Shown here: in pieces, positions 27,837-35,763 of the stretch
Layout of the letters: every line of letters begins with the position of its first letter
How positions within the stretch are numbered: position 1 is the stretch's first letter
DNA from: CAVXXB01 sp963765585
GTDB taxonomy: Bacteria > Calditrichota > Calditrichia > JAJRVZ01
Assembly (NCBI GenBank): GCA_963765585.1
Contig: CAVXXB010000012.1
Location: forward strand, 1 to 64,000
DNA length: 64,000 nt
Reading direction: 5' to 3'
Position numbers and translations under genes: made by a program
The notes under the pieces: generated by a model
Seen by the model: only the letters and a program-made list of their open reading frames with translations
Database searches by the model: none
Told to the model about the DNA's origin: nothing

Positions 27837-28745
27837 TTAATTCACTGCAGGTTGTTTAAATCCTGCCGTATTAACCAGCTTTTCATTACCTGTGTAAATT
27901 TTCAGATGCGGAAAAGGAATTTCAATGTTTTCCTCATCAAATTTTATTTTAAGCCGCCGATTGAATTCACGCGCAATGCCCCATTGTTTGATGGGTTTTG
28001 TTTTGATGCGCGCTTTGACAATAAGTGCCGAGTCTGCAAACTTATCCAAACCAAATACTTCAAGATCCCCTATGATATCCGGTTTAAAATCCGGATCAGA
28101 ACGCAGCTCGTCGCCAACTACTTTAATCACATCGATAACATGATCAATGTCTTCTTTATACGCGATACTTATATCGAATACATAATAGGAAAATTCTTTG
28201 GTAAGATTTGTAACCACATCAATCTGGCCATTGGGAACATAATGAACCCGCCCCTCCAGATCTCGCAAGGTAGATAAACGGAGGTCAATCTTTTCGACCA
28301 GTCCGGCTTTACCAGCTATTATAATCACATCACCAACACGAATTTGGTCTTCGAGCAGAATAAAGAATCCGCTAATCACATCTTTCACCAGACTTTGTGC
28401 TCCAAATCCAACGGCGAGCCCCAGAACTCCGGCTGCTGCCAGTATGGGTCCGATTTCGATCCCAATCTCACCCAATATCAGCAGGGCAGATACGACAAGA
28501 ATACTCACTTTTAGTATATATCGGACGATGGCGCTTAGTGTGTCGGTGCGTTTGACGGCCTCTATGTTATCCTTATTTTTCTGAACGACTGAAAATATTT
28601 TTCTGGAAAACAATCCGGCCAGTTTGAGTAATATTATCATACCCAGTAATATAAAAACTATTCTTATACCACTTGAAAGCAGCCAGCTCAGGACCAGGTC
28701 GCTCAACGCGTTTATATCAAAATTTATATTCTCTATTAATTCCAA
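27837..28745 (-). CDS. MscS-family mechanosensitive channel
   Basis: 302 residues with three to four N-terminal membrane helices, then the pore helix and beta domain signature: GLAVGFGAQSLVKDVISGFF followed by EDQIRVGDVIIIAGKAGLVE, STLRDLEGRVHYVPNGQI. The C-terminal alpha/beta cytoplasmic domain ends RLKIKFDEENIEIPFPHLKI, a typical MscS C-terminus. Such channels open on hypo-osmotic shock and release solutes. This complements the sucrose and acetyl-beta-lysine genes nearby. A GGAGG ribosome-binding site precedes the ATG. No sigma-54-like site was found upstream. Confidence 0.94.
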   Translation of the reverse strand: MELIENINFDINALSDLVLSWLLSSGIRIVFILLGMIILLKLAGLFSRKIFSVVQKNKDNIEAVKRTDTLSAIVRYILKVSILVVSALLILGEIGIEIGPILAAAGVLGLAVGFGAQSLVKDVISGFFILLEDQIRVGDVIIIAGKAGLVEKIDLRLSTLRDLEGRVHYVPNGQIDVVTNLTKEFSYYVFDISIAYKEDIDHVIDVIKVVGDELRSDPDFKPDIIGDLEVFGLDKFADSALIVKARIKTKPIKQWGIAREFNRRLKIKFDEENIEIPFPHLKIYTGNEKLVNTAGFKQPAVN

Positions 28746-28946
28746 CTATGCCTCCTAATTATCAATGCTCAAACATTTTAGTCTACAATTCTTATCTTCT
28801 AATACCTTTTTACTGATTGCCTTTCTTTTTAATGTTTATAGTCATCTTCTTTATTAATGTGGTATGAGTGATAACCATCAATTTGGCTACTTTCAAATCT
28901 TTTAGTTCTTAAAATTCCATCCGGGTTAAAGATCGTCGAGGAAAAC

Positions 28947-29981
28947 TCAAATCTGTATATTCAGCAAGGCTTTCCATTCCGGATTGTCATAATTATTCAG
29001 TTTTGCAAAAGTTTTACTCATGGTGTTCTCTATTATTTCCAAATCATTTTTATTTTTTCCGGTTATATCGATGTAACCACCGGCAGACATACCATGCCCA
29101 CCCACAGTTCTGGAATTTTTCACCAGTTTTTGGACCATTTTTCCTGCTTCAGATTTGGAAAGCCTGGAACGTAAAGAGATGATTAGTCGGTTCTTTAATC
29201 TGCCTGTACAAAATGACCAACTGATCCGATCATGCCTCACTAAAAAATCAGCCATCTCAGAAATAATTTCGGCGGAAGTCACATCTCCAAGATGTGCTAC
29301 AACCAAATTCCTGTATGTAACCGCTTTTTGCAGGGTTTTTGCCACACTTAAAAAATACTGCCGCGGTAATTGGGGTGTCATAATTCGGCCCAATTTTTTC
29401 AGATTAGCTCGGACAAAAACCTGCAAATAGGCGTTGATATCTCTTTTATGCACCTCACGATTCAGATTCTGAGACTCCGAATTTATAGCATACACCAGAG
29501 CAGTGGCAAGATCGGATGGAATCTCAATATCCATTATATTTAACCACTCAATAAGCATGGTAGAGAGAGCTCCTAATTCAGGATGAATAAAGCTCAAATC
29601 AGATTTTCGTTTTTTTCGTGGTGGATGATGATCCAGGACCAGGCTACATTTAATATTTTCAGGCAGGACATTGTTACCTGAACCTGGTTGGGTATCCACC
29701 AATGCCACACGGTCATATTTTGACCAGTTTATTTTACCAATTTGCTTCATTTGTATATTGAGTTCTTTTATCATTGCCTGGTTCTCTGCGCGACCAATAC
29801 TTCCCCCGTAGGCCACGCTGGCTTCCAAGCCGTATCTTTTCTCAGCTATATATTTTAAAGAAGAGGTGCAGGCGATCGCATCAGGATCTGGATTCGTATG
29901 CCCAACAATCAGAAGATGCTTTCCCGGTTCCAAAACTCGGTCTATTTTTCTCAATGATTCATTTGAAATTATAGTGTTCAT
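28947..29981 (-). CDS. DHH/DHHA1-family phosphoesterase (NrnA-like)
   Basis: About 344 residues. The DHH domain shows GHTNPDPDAIACT (metal-binding Asp/His), ALVDTQPG, and the DHH triad in LVLDHHPP. The DHHA1 domain ends with the GGHGMSAGG substrate-binding loop. The arrangement matches bacterial nano-RNases and pAp-phosphatases or cyclic-dinucleotide phosphodiesterases. The ATG at 29981 overlaps the TGA of the preceding gene as ATGA, indicating translational coupling. An upstream ATG at 30008 is less likely. It is probably cytoplasmic, and the exact substrate is uncertain. Confidence 0.9.
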   Translation of the reverse strand: MNTIISNESLRKIDRVLEPGKHLLIVGHTNPDPDAIACTSSLKYIAEKRYGLEASVAYGGSIGRAENQAMIKELNIQMKQIGKINWSKYDRVALVDTQPGSGNNVLPENIKCSLVLDHHPPRKKRKSDLSFIHPELGALSTMLIEWLNIMDIEIPSDLATALVYAINSESQNLNREVHKRDINAYLQVFVRANLKKLGRIMTPQLPRQYFLSVAKTLQKAVTYRNLVVAHLGDVTSAEIISEMADFLVRHDRISWSFCTGRLKNRLIISLRSRLSKSEAGKMVQKLVKNSRTVGGHGMSAGGYIDITGKNKNDLEIIENTMSKTFAKLNNYDNPEWKALLNIQI

Positions 29982-30346
29982 GCTGGTAATCTTGATGGGA
30001 AAATCCACTTTCTGGCTTCTTCAATAGATTCCGGTGAAAATGATTTAAACTCAACATTTGTCATTTTATTTAACTGAGTAAGTAAAAATGATTCGAATTT
30101 TAGATCAGATACAATCGCTACTCGTTTTAATAGGTTTTTATATTTTTTATAAAAATCATATTCATCCAGTAGTATCTTAAAATTATACTTTTTCAGATCC
30201 GAAGCATCAAAGAGTACATTGATATCCGTATTAGCAGCACCTAAAGATTCAAGCTGGTGAATGACCTGAATGAATTGATCTTGAGTTAAATCGCCTGATA
30301 ATGCAATTTCTATTTTATTTCCTTCGTGATAAATAACCTGATACAT
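29978..30346 (-). CDS. STAS/SpoIIAA-like small protein
   Basis: The 122-residue protein has alternating strands and helices in the SpoIIAA-like pattern: IEIALSGDLTQDQFIQVIHQ, INVLFDASDLKKYNFKILLD, KRVAIVSDLKFESFL, then EARKWIFPS at the end. Homologous STAS/SEC14-like proteins of this size occur in stress clusters, with no firm biochemical role. It is coupled to the DHH gene by ATGA overlap, and a sigma-54-like site lies about 70 nt upstream. A GGAGG ribosome-binding site precedes the start. Confidence 0.75.
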   Translation of the reverse strand: MYQVIYHEGNKIEIALSGDLTQDQFIQVIHQLESLGAANTDINVLFDASDLKKYNFKILLDEYDFYKKYKNLLKRVAIVSDLKFESFLLTQLNKMTNVEFKSFSPESIEEARKWIFPSRLPA

Positions 30347-30412
30347 GTACTTCCTCCTTTTAATACACCAAATTTAAAACACATACACAATTTCTAATTC
30401 GGATTATAAGTC

Positions 30413-30428
30413 ATCAAGGATCATGCCA
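30413..30428 (-). promoter_or_regulatory. sigma-54-like promoter of the STAS/DHH unit
   Basis: The minus strand reads TGGCAT-GATCC-TTGAT, correctly spaced, about 70 nt upstream of the STAS-like start codon. Confidence 0.65.
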
Positions 30429-30738
30429 ATGACTTTTATAAAACAAGCTAAGCATTGGTTTAACAATGACTTAGAATGAACCATTGCGTTTGTTTATCTA
30501 AAACCTGACACGGACATATCTTCTATCCTTACCCAGTATGTGCATGCATAGAACATCTGGTGTGGATTAGCTGGAAGTAGTGTGTATTTTTAGTACACTG
30601 AGAGGTGTTGATATGAGTGCTAATCCTCTAATCCATGAACTTTGCTGTTTTCGGTCCTAAAAAGACATTTTACCGGTTTACTATTATAGGGTTTAACTGA
30701 TTGAAATACAATAAGTTAGGAATATATTTTCCGAAGTC

Positions 30739-30754
30739 TGGTATGAAAATTGTA
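30739..30754 (+). promoter_or_regulatory. sigma-54-like promoter of the phosphoribosyltransferase gene
   Basis: It reads TGGTAT-GAAAA-TTGTA with correct spacing. It lies within a possible N-terminal extension of the gene, so it argues for translation starting at 30809. Confidence 0.6.
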
Positions 30755-30808
30755 GTTATAAGTAATGGTATCATCGAAAATTTGTTAAGAGAGGTAGGAA
30801 TAGAAGAC

Positions 30809-31438
30809 ATGAAACTTTTTAAAAATAGATTAGATGCAGGAAAGGCATTGGCACATAAAATGGTACTTTATAAGGATAAGCCGGAAACCATTGTACTGGC
30901 ATTCAGAAAGGCCGGTCTCCCCGTCGCTTATGAGGTTGCGAACAAGATTCAATCGCAGTTAGAGATATTCTTATTATCAAATGTCAAGGTGATGGAAAAA
31001 AAACCAATAGCGATTGGTACTATAGCTTCAGGAGGAATTGAAGTGATGAATAGCAATACAATTCAATCATTGGATATTACTCAGGATCAGCTTTTCGTTA
31101 ATATTCTACTCGAAAAAAAGAAATTAGTGAAAAGGCAACACAATTTGCGCGGTAATCGAGCCTATCCCGATTTGTCCAATAGAACTATTATTTTGGTTGA
31201 TGATGGTGTCGCCGGGTCATCAAGAATAAGAGCGATAGTTACAGCTTTAAAAAAAATATCCTCTAAACATATCATATTTGCTGTACCAATCATCGCTTCA
31301 CATGTGAAATCTGAAATTGAACCAGAAGTGGATCAGCTGGTAACCGTTGCAATTTCACAGACTTCATCAAATATTTCAGATTTATACGAAAACTATTCCC
31401 GGCCTGCTGATTACAAGGTTAAAGAGTTCCTATCTTAA
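30809..31438 (+). CDS. phosphoribosyltransferase-family protein
   Basis: About 209 residues from the ATG at 30809, which has an AGGAAT ribosome-binding site. The start MKLFKNRLDAGKALAHKM resembles the usual FRDRxxAGxxLA opening of this type-I PRTase family. The PRPP loop is TIILVDDGVAGSSRI, with the two acidic residues and small residues that bind ribose phosphate. Proteins of this class are often encoded next to dienelactone-hydrolase or stress genes, and their base substrate is unknown. A sigma-54-like site 55-70 nt upstream makes it a member of the local regulon. An upstream TTG start at 30701 was rejected. Confidence 0.82.
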   Translation: MKLFKNRLDAGKALAHKMVLYKDKPETIVLAFRKAGLPVAYEVANKIQSQLEIFLLSNVKVMEKKPIAIGTIASGGIEVMNSNTIQSLDITQDQLFVNILLEKKKLVKRQHNLRGNRAYPDLSNRTIILVDDGVAGSSRIRAIVTALKKISSKHIIFAVPIIASHVKSEIEPEVDQLVTVAISQTSSNISDLYENYSRPADYKVKEFLS

Positions 31439-31483
31439 TTTACCTGGAAATACAGAAAGTATATCTTCAATGTGATTTAGAAA

Positions 31484-32326
31484 CTAATTGATAGATTTGT
31501 ACCAAACATTCATACTTTCAATTTTGGCAGATATATTGGTATTATTGATAAGTGTGCCAGAATATTTATAATCCATTTTAGCAAAAGTAATGTTCATTGC
31601 AGCGGAATAGGAACGAGCAATTGTATAAAATGTTTTCATTTTTCGTTTGCGCATTTCTGCTTCCATTTCTTTTAACAAGATTAAAGAAAGATTATTGCCG
31701 GCGAATTTGGGATCAGTCGCAAAATCTGTCATTTCTACATTTTTAGATTGTGTATCCATTTCAGCAGAAGAAGCTGCAATCAAGTCATTCTGATAAAAAA
31801 CACCAAAGTAAATGACATTTTCATTCATCGTCTTTTTAAGATAACTTTTTTCAAATATAGGGAAAGGATAAGATCTAAAAACTTTCCAATATAATTCGGT
31901 TAATTTTTGAATATCATGAACAGCCAAGATTTTTATCTTAAAATTTGGATTCTTTTCAGTTGTTATCAATTTACCCTGTTTAGATATTGCTATTTTAATA
32001 AAACTATCAATTTGATTTCTTTCTTCAACTCCAATAAATGATCTTGATAGATCAATAAATTTTGAAAAGAAAAATAGATCAATATTTTCATTAAAAAAAT
32101 TAGGTATAAAACCTTCTTTTACATATCCAGCTGACTGGAATCCATCTATAGCCCACTCGGGAATCTTCGTAAATATTTTTGTATAATTATGTTGGGTTGC
32201 TAATAAATTTAGTGTTTCTGCAATGTTTGGATAATCATTTTTATCAAGTTTCATTAGATAAATTCTATTGTTACTTTTACCATGTTGAATTATTGAACCA
32301 CCTATTTTTTCTATTCTGTCATACAT
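31484..32326 (-). CDS. ablB: beta-lysine N6-acetyltransferase (AblB)
   Basis: The 280-residue protein matches the AblB family over its length: IFTKIPEWAIDGFQSAGYVK, IPNFFN, RSYPFPIFEKSYLKKTM, the GNAT core AASSAEMDTQSKNVEMTDFA and NNLSLILLKEMEAEM, and the signature LINNTNISAKIESMNVWYK at the C-terminus. It acetylates beta-lysine to N6-acetyl-beta-lysine, a compatible solute best known from methanogens and some bacteria. Its usual partner, lysine 2,3-aminomutase (AblA), is not in the window. It follows a truncated Na+/solute symporter gene by 4 nt, so the two were one operon before truncation. Confidence 0.93.
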   Translation of the reverse strand: MYDRIEKIGGSIIQHGKSNNRIYLMKLDKNDYPNIAETLNLLATQHNYTKIFTKIPEWAIDGFQSAGYVKEGFIPNFFNENIDLFFFSKFIDLSRSFIGVEERNQIDSFIKIAISKQGKLITTEKNPNFKIKILAVHDIQKLTELYWKVFRSYPFPIFEKSYLKKTMNENVIYFGVFYQNDLIAASSAEMDTQSKNVEMTDFATDPKFAGNNLSLILLKEMEAEMRKRKMKTFYTIARSYSAAMNITFAKMDYKYSGTLINNTNISAKIESMNVWYKSIN

Positions 32327-32330
32327 TCAA

Positions 32331-32821
32331 TTATCCTTTGCTTTTTAATAATGAAATAGCTATAAATACTATTGCAGAAAGTAGAATGCCCACAATGCTT
32401 GCATCCAGTCCCAAGTATATTTCTGCTTTGCTAATGATTAAATAGAGTGTTGCTCCTCCCCCTAATAACATGCCTGCTAAAGCACCTGTTGGATCGCTTT
32501 TTTTCCAGAAATATGCCCCGAGTGTCGGAACAAAAAGACCGGCAACCATGAATGAATAAGCATGGAGAATAATTTCAAGCACCGTTTTAAAGGAACTTGC
32601 AATTAATAGGGTTAAAGCCCCGATAACTAAAGTGACAATTTGAGAAATTCTCATAATATAAATGTCAGATTTCTTCTTAAAAAAAAACCTTTCAAGGATA
32701 TCATTTACAAAATTTCCTGAAGACGCTATCAAACAACTATCTGCTGTAGACATTATTGCAGAAAAATATGAAGCTATTACAATACCCGTAATTCCAATTG
32801 GTAAAACATCTCTAAGCAACA
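32331..32821 (-). pseudogene. sodium:solute symporter (SSS family), C-terminal fragment
   Basis: The remaining ~163 residues contain the conserved SSS stretch PIGITGIVIASYFSAIMSTADS and the last five or so membrane helices. The N-terminal two thirds are missing: at about 32822 the sequence switches to a copper-ATPase 3' end on the other strand. SSS carriers import proline, betaine and similar solutes with Na+, in keeping with the osmolyte gene ablB just downstream. Without the N-terminal helices it cannot transport. Confidence 0.85.
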
Positions 32822-33010
32822 TATAATAAGATGATTCAAAATCTTGTCTGGGCGACAGGTTATAATGCGTTTGCTATACCAATGGCTGCAGGGGCGCTTT
32901 CAACATACGGAATTATATTGAATCCAGCGATGGGGGCTGTGTTGATGTCATTAAGTACAGTCATCGTCGCCATTAACGCAAGGATTTTAAAAGTAAACAA
33001 GGGAGAATGA
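32822..33010 (+). pseudogene. copper-transporting P1B-type ATPase, C-terminal fragment
   Basis: The open frame reads YNKMIQNLVWATGYNAFAIP, then AAGALSTYGIILNPAMGAVL and SLSTVIVAINARILK before a TGA. This is the characteristic last membrane pair of CopA/CopB-type ATPases (MIQNL-WATGYN and PxxxAxxMSxSxVxVxxNA). Everything upstream, including the phosphorylation and metal-binding sites, is absent. The fragment begins exactly where the symporter fragment ends. Confidence 0.85.
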
Positions 33011-33496
33011 TGAGAAAATTAAAAATTCAACATTCGATGGCATTTCAAAGTAAGTATGGATATAAACAGAAACTCTGATCAGTATGATGAAGTCGATGAA
33101 CAGTTTTCTAAATCACATGGAAGATATTCAAAAACTGCAGGAATCAAAATTAATAAGAATTAATTAATATCAATTCAAAAGTAGATTGGACAATTTAAGG
33201 GAACGAGACAAGTGTAAGATTTATATAGATTAACAATTTTACAAAATTATATTATCGTCGTCTCGTGTTTCCTTTTGAATGTCTTTGATTGAATTCATGT
33301 TAATACCTAAAGAGGGTTATAGGGTAGAATTATTACAAAAAAAAACTGGTGCCTCAAAAATAACCAATCTTTGATAAAATCTTTGGATATTGTGTACGAC
33401 TACTGAATTAAAAAAAATCTTTGATCTATTTGCAATTATGATATAATTTGAAAAATAACTCAAAAGATAGATTCCCTATTATTCAAGGAAATATAA
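33011..33496. other. 486-bp region after the copper-ATPase fragment
   Basis: Several tiny open frames follow the ATPase stop (for example 33007-33078, overlapping it as ATGATGA, and 33094-33177). They may be remains of a gene that followed the ATPase, but none is recognisable. An imperfect GAGAC/GTCTC pair lies around 33203-33266. I see no clear promoter for the next gene beyond AT-rich boxes. Confidence 0.45.
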
Positions 33497-34406
33497 ATGA
33501 AAAACAATCAAAGATGGACAGCAGATAACATCACGGACCAAACAGGAAAAGTGGCTATCGTAACAGGTTCCAGTAGCGGTATTGGGTACGAGGCCGCCAG
33601 AGTAATTGCGAATAAAAATGCCGAAGTCATTATAGCCGTGCGCAATCAGGCAAAGGGTGGCACTGCGATACAAAAAATCAAATCGCAAAATCAAAATGCG
33701 AATGTCAAAATGATGATACTGGATTTGGCGAGTCTCAAATCGGTTAAAAATTTTGCCGATAGAATTCAAACAAAAATATGACAGACTGGATTTACTTATT
33801 AACAATGCCGGTGTCATGATTCCGCCATACTCTAAGACAGAAGATGGATTTGAATTGCAATTTGGTACCAATCATTTAGGACATTTTGCATTGGTAGCTC
33901 AATTGATGGAGTTACTTCAAAATACAGAAAATAGCCGGATTGTAAATGTCAGCAGTGGGGCACACAAATATGGTAATATCAATTTTGACGATTTGACCTG
34001 GGAAAAAAGAAAATACAAACCTTTGTCAGCATATGGTGCTAGCAAAATCGCAAATTTATATTTCACGTATGAATTAAAAAACCGCTTATCTCAAAATTCC
34101 AATCCATTAGTAACGGCAGCGCATCCAGGATGGACTGAAACTGAACTGCAAAGACATTCGGGAGCCATGGAATTCCTGAGTAAATTTTTTGCTATGTCCA
34201 TTGAGCAGGGCAGCCTGCCGACTTTAAGAGCGGCGTTTGATCAAAATGCGCAAAGCGGCGATTATTTTGGACCAGATGGATTTATGGAAATGCGCGGTTA
34301 CCCGGTAAAAGTGGAATCAAATGCCTTGTCAAAGGATGAATCAATCGCTAAAAAATTATGGGATGTTTCGCAAGATTTAACAAAAGTGGATTTCAGTTTT
34401 AAATAA
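33497..34406 (+). CDS. short-chain dehydrogenase/reductase, retinol-dehydrogenase type (one frameshift)
   Basis: About 302 residues. The Rossmann motif TGSSSGIG lies near residue 22, then INNAGVM (NNAG), the Ser of NVSSGAHK, and the catalytic pair YGASK. C-terminal features (AAHPGWTETELQ) match the WW-oxidoreductase/retinol-dehydrogenase-like SDR branch. An A-run (five instead of four A near 33775) breaks the frame between RIQTK and YDRLDLLINNAG. It is an NAD(P)-dependent oxidoreductase of unknown substrate, monocistronic, with a hairpin terminator 45-75 nt after the stop. Confidence 0.92.
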
Positions 34407-34450
34407 AGAATAACATATTAGCAGAATACGAAGCAATGTTGCATCAGGAA

Positions 34451-34480
34451 AGACCGAATCAAAGGGAAATCCGGTCTTTT
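34451..34480 (+). terminator. probable rho-independent terminator after the SDR gene
   Basis: AGACCG and CGGTCTTTT pair around a ~15-nt loop, ending in four T. The stem is short but well placed 45 nt after the stop. Confidence 0.5.
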
Positions 34481-34583
34481 GATGTAAAATATTTTGCATG
34501 TAAAGGTCACTTGGGTAATATTATTTTCTCGAATTCACGATAATCAGACACCGCCAGGTGGAAGCAGTAAACCCTTTTCTTTG

Positions 34584-35221
34584 CTATTCCGCTGCCATCC
34601 TGTTTTCATTTTCATCGACATACAAAAATGAATCGATAGTCCCGCTATCGCTATCAGTTGATTCTAAATGTACCCTCAGCCTTTTCGGGAAATCCGGTTG
34701 GTAATCCATCTTCGCCAAATGCCCAGTATACAAGGCCCTTAATGTGAATATTGCGATCCTGCCAACTTTAAATGGCCCGTATGCTTCCACAATTTTACCA
34801 TTTGCATGAAATTTCACAGGTTCAGGGTCTTTATTTGCATAGGTGACGACTCCCGCATTCCATCCTTTCATGTAAATAGTTTCATCTGTTAAATCGTGGA
34901 TTACAAATTCTTCATAGAAAGGACTTGCTTGTGAAAAATCTCTTGGTTCGCCATGGCTGATGAAATATAAACCATATGATTCTTCTCCAAAATCTATTGT
35001 GCCCTCCCAAAAAATGGGGAGGCCACTCTCAGGGTCAATCCTTGGGGGAAAGTGAAAAGGGGTATTAGTTGTGCCTATGAGGTATGGTGATGGTTTTGCC
35101 AAAGCGTTTGTCACCTGATTATTTTGGTTTAATTCAGGAGTGCTAAAGCGCTTTCTTCCTGGCAACCCAAAAAGATCAAAATAGTTCCAATGACCATAAA
35201 CATAAGAATAAGGTTTTTCAT
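34584..35221 (-). CDS. lipoprotein of unknown function (one frameshift near the 5' end)
   Basis: The best start is the ATG at 35221, preceded by a perfect AAGGAG site. It gives the lipoprotein signal MKNLILMFMVIGTILIFLGC. That frame stops soon after, and the remaining ~190 residues (from STPELNQNNQ) are in a second frame, so an indel near 35130-35160 splits the gene. Reading the second frame back to 35282 gives an implausible N-terminus. The mature part has WEGTIDFGEESYGLYFISHG and HDLTDETIYMKGWNAGVVTY. I do not recognise the family. No neighbours give context. Confidence 0.65.
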
Positions 35222-35763
35222 CGTAATCTCCTTCAAATTTAAAAACATAATAGACAGAAATTTTAATCATTGATAAAACCATTTTTGAATAGATGACTTT
35301 TCATGAAAAATTAAGGGGGACTTTTATTATGAGAATAAAATTCCATAAGTCAAAAACCGATTATTACGGGACAAATTTTAATGTTTCGTATTCAAAACAG
35401 TTGGTCTGAGTAGGTCCGTAAGAATGAAGTAGAATAATACAGTATCAATAAGATTATTAGAGAAGGATATAGAGTAAATATAATACATGGGTATAGAAAT
35501 ACAAGGAAATTCTGTTATAGATGTTCCGTGTTTTATCGTATGTATTCAGGTCGTGAAATGTTGTACTTATTTGAAATGTGGATAAAAAATTTTATAAGTA
35601 TTTCAGGAATAAATCACAACAAGAATTCTTTCTTAATATTATATTTATTGTGTTCCGAATGAGTAATCCGCCCTTCAGGATGATAACACCGGAATTTCCG
35701 ATTTTCACACAATTGTGAAAAATAACATTAATTTCATTAAATCTTTTACAATTAGGGGGTACT
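35222..35763. other. 542-bp divergent intergenic region
   Basis: AT-rich, with no plausible ORF. It must hold the promoters for the unknown lipoprotein (minus) and the TSP-C/cadherin-like gene (plus). The CACAATTGTG palindrome at about 35706-35715 is the only compact symmetric element seen. Confidence 0.45.

Larger units (their letters stand above)
30347..30808. other. divergent intergenic region with two sigma-54-like sites
   Basis: It separates the STAS/DHH unit (minus) from the phosphoribosyltransferase gene (plus). It contains the minus-strand site 30413-30428 and plus-strand site 30739-30754. A small inverted repeat, AGTGT/ACACT, around 30578-30598 could be an upstream activator site, but nothing similar was recognised near the other promoters. 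Confidence 0.5.

Noticed and set aside
33765..33785. Programmed ribosomal frameshifting in the SDR and other split genes
   Set aside because: No consistent slippery heptamer or downstream structure; sites differ from gene to gene and homologs of these families are single-frame, so sequence error is simpler.
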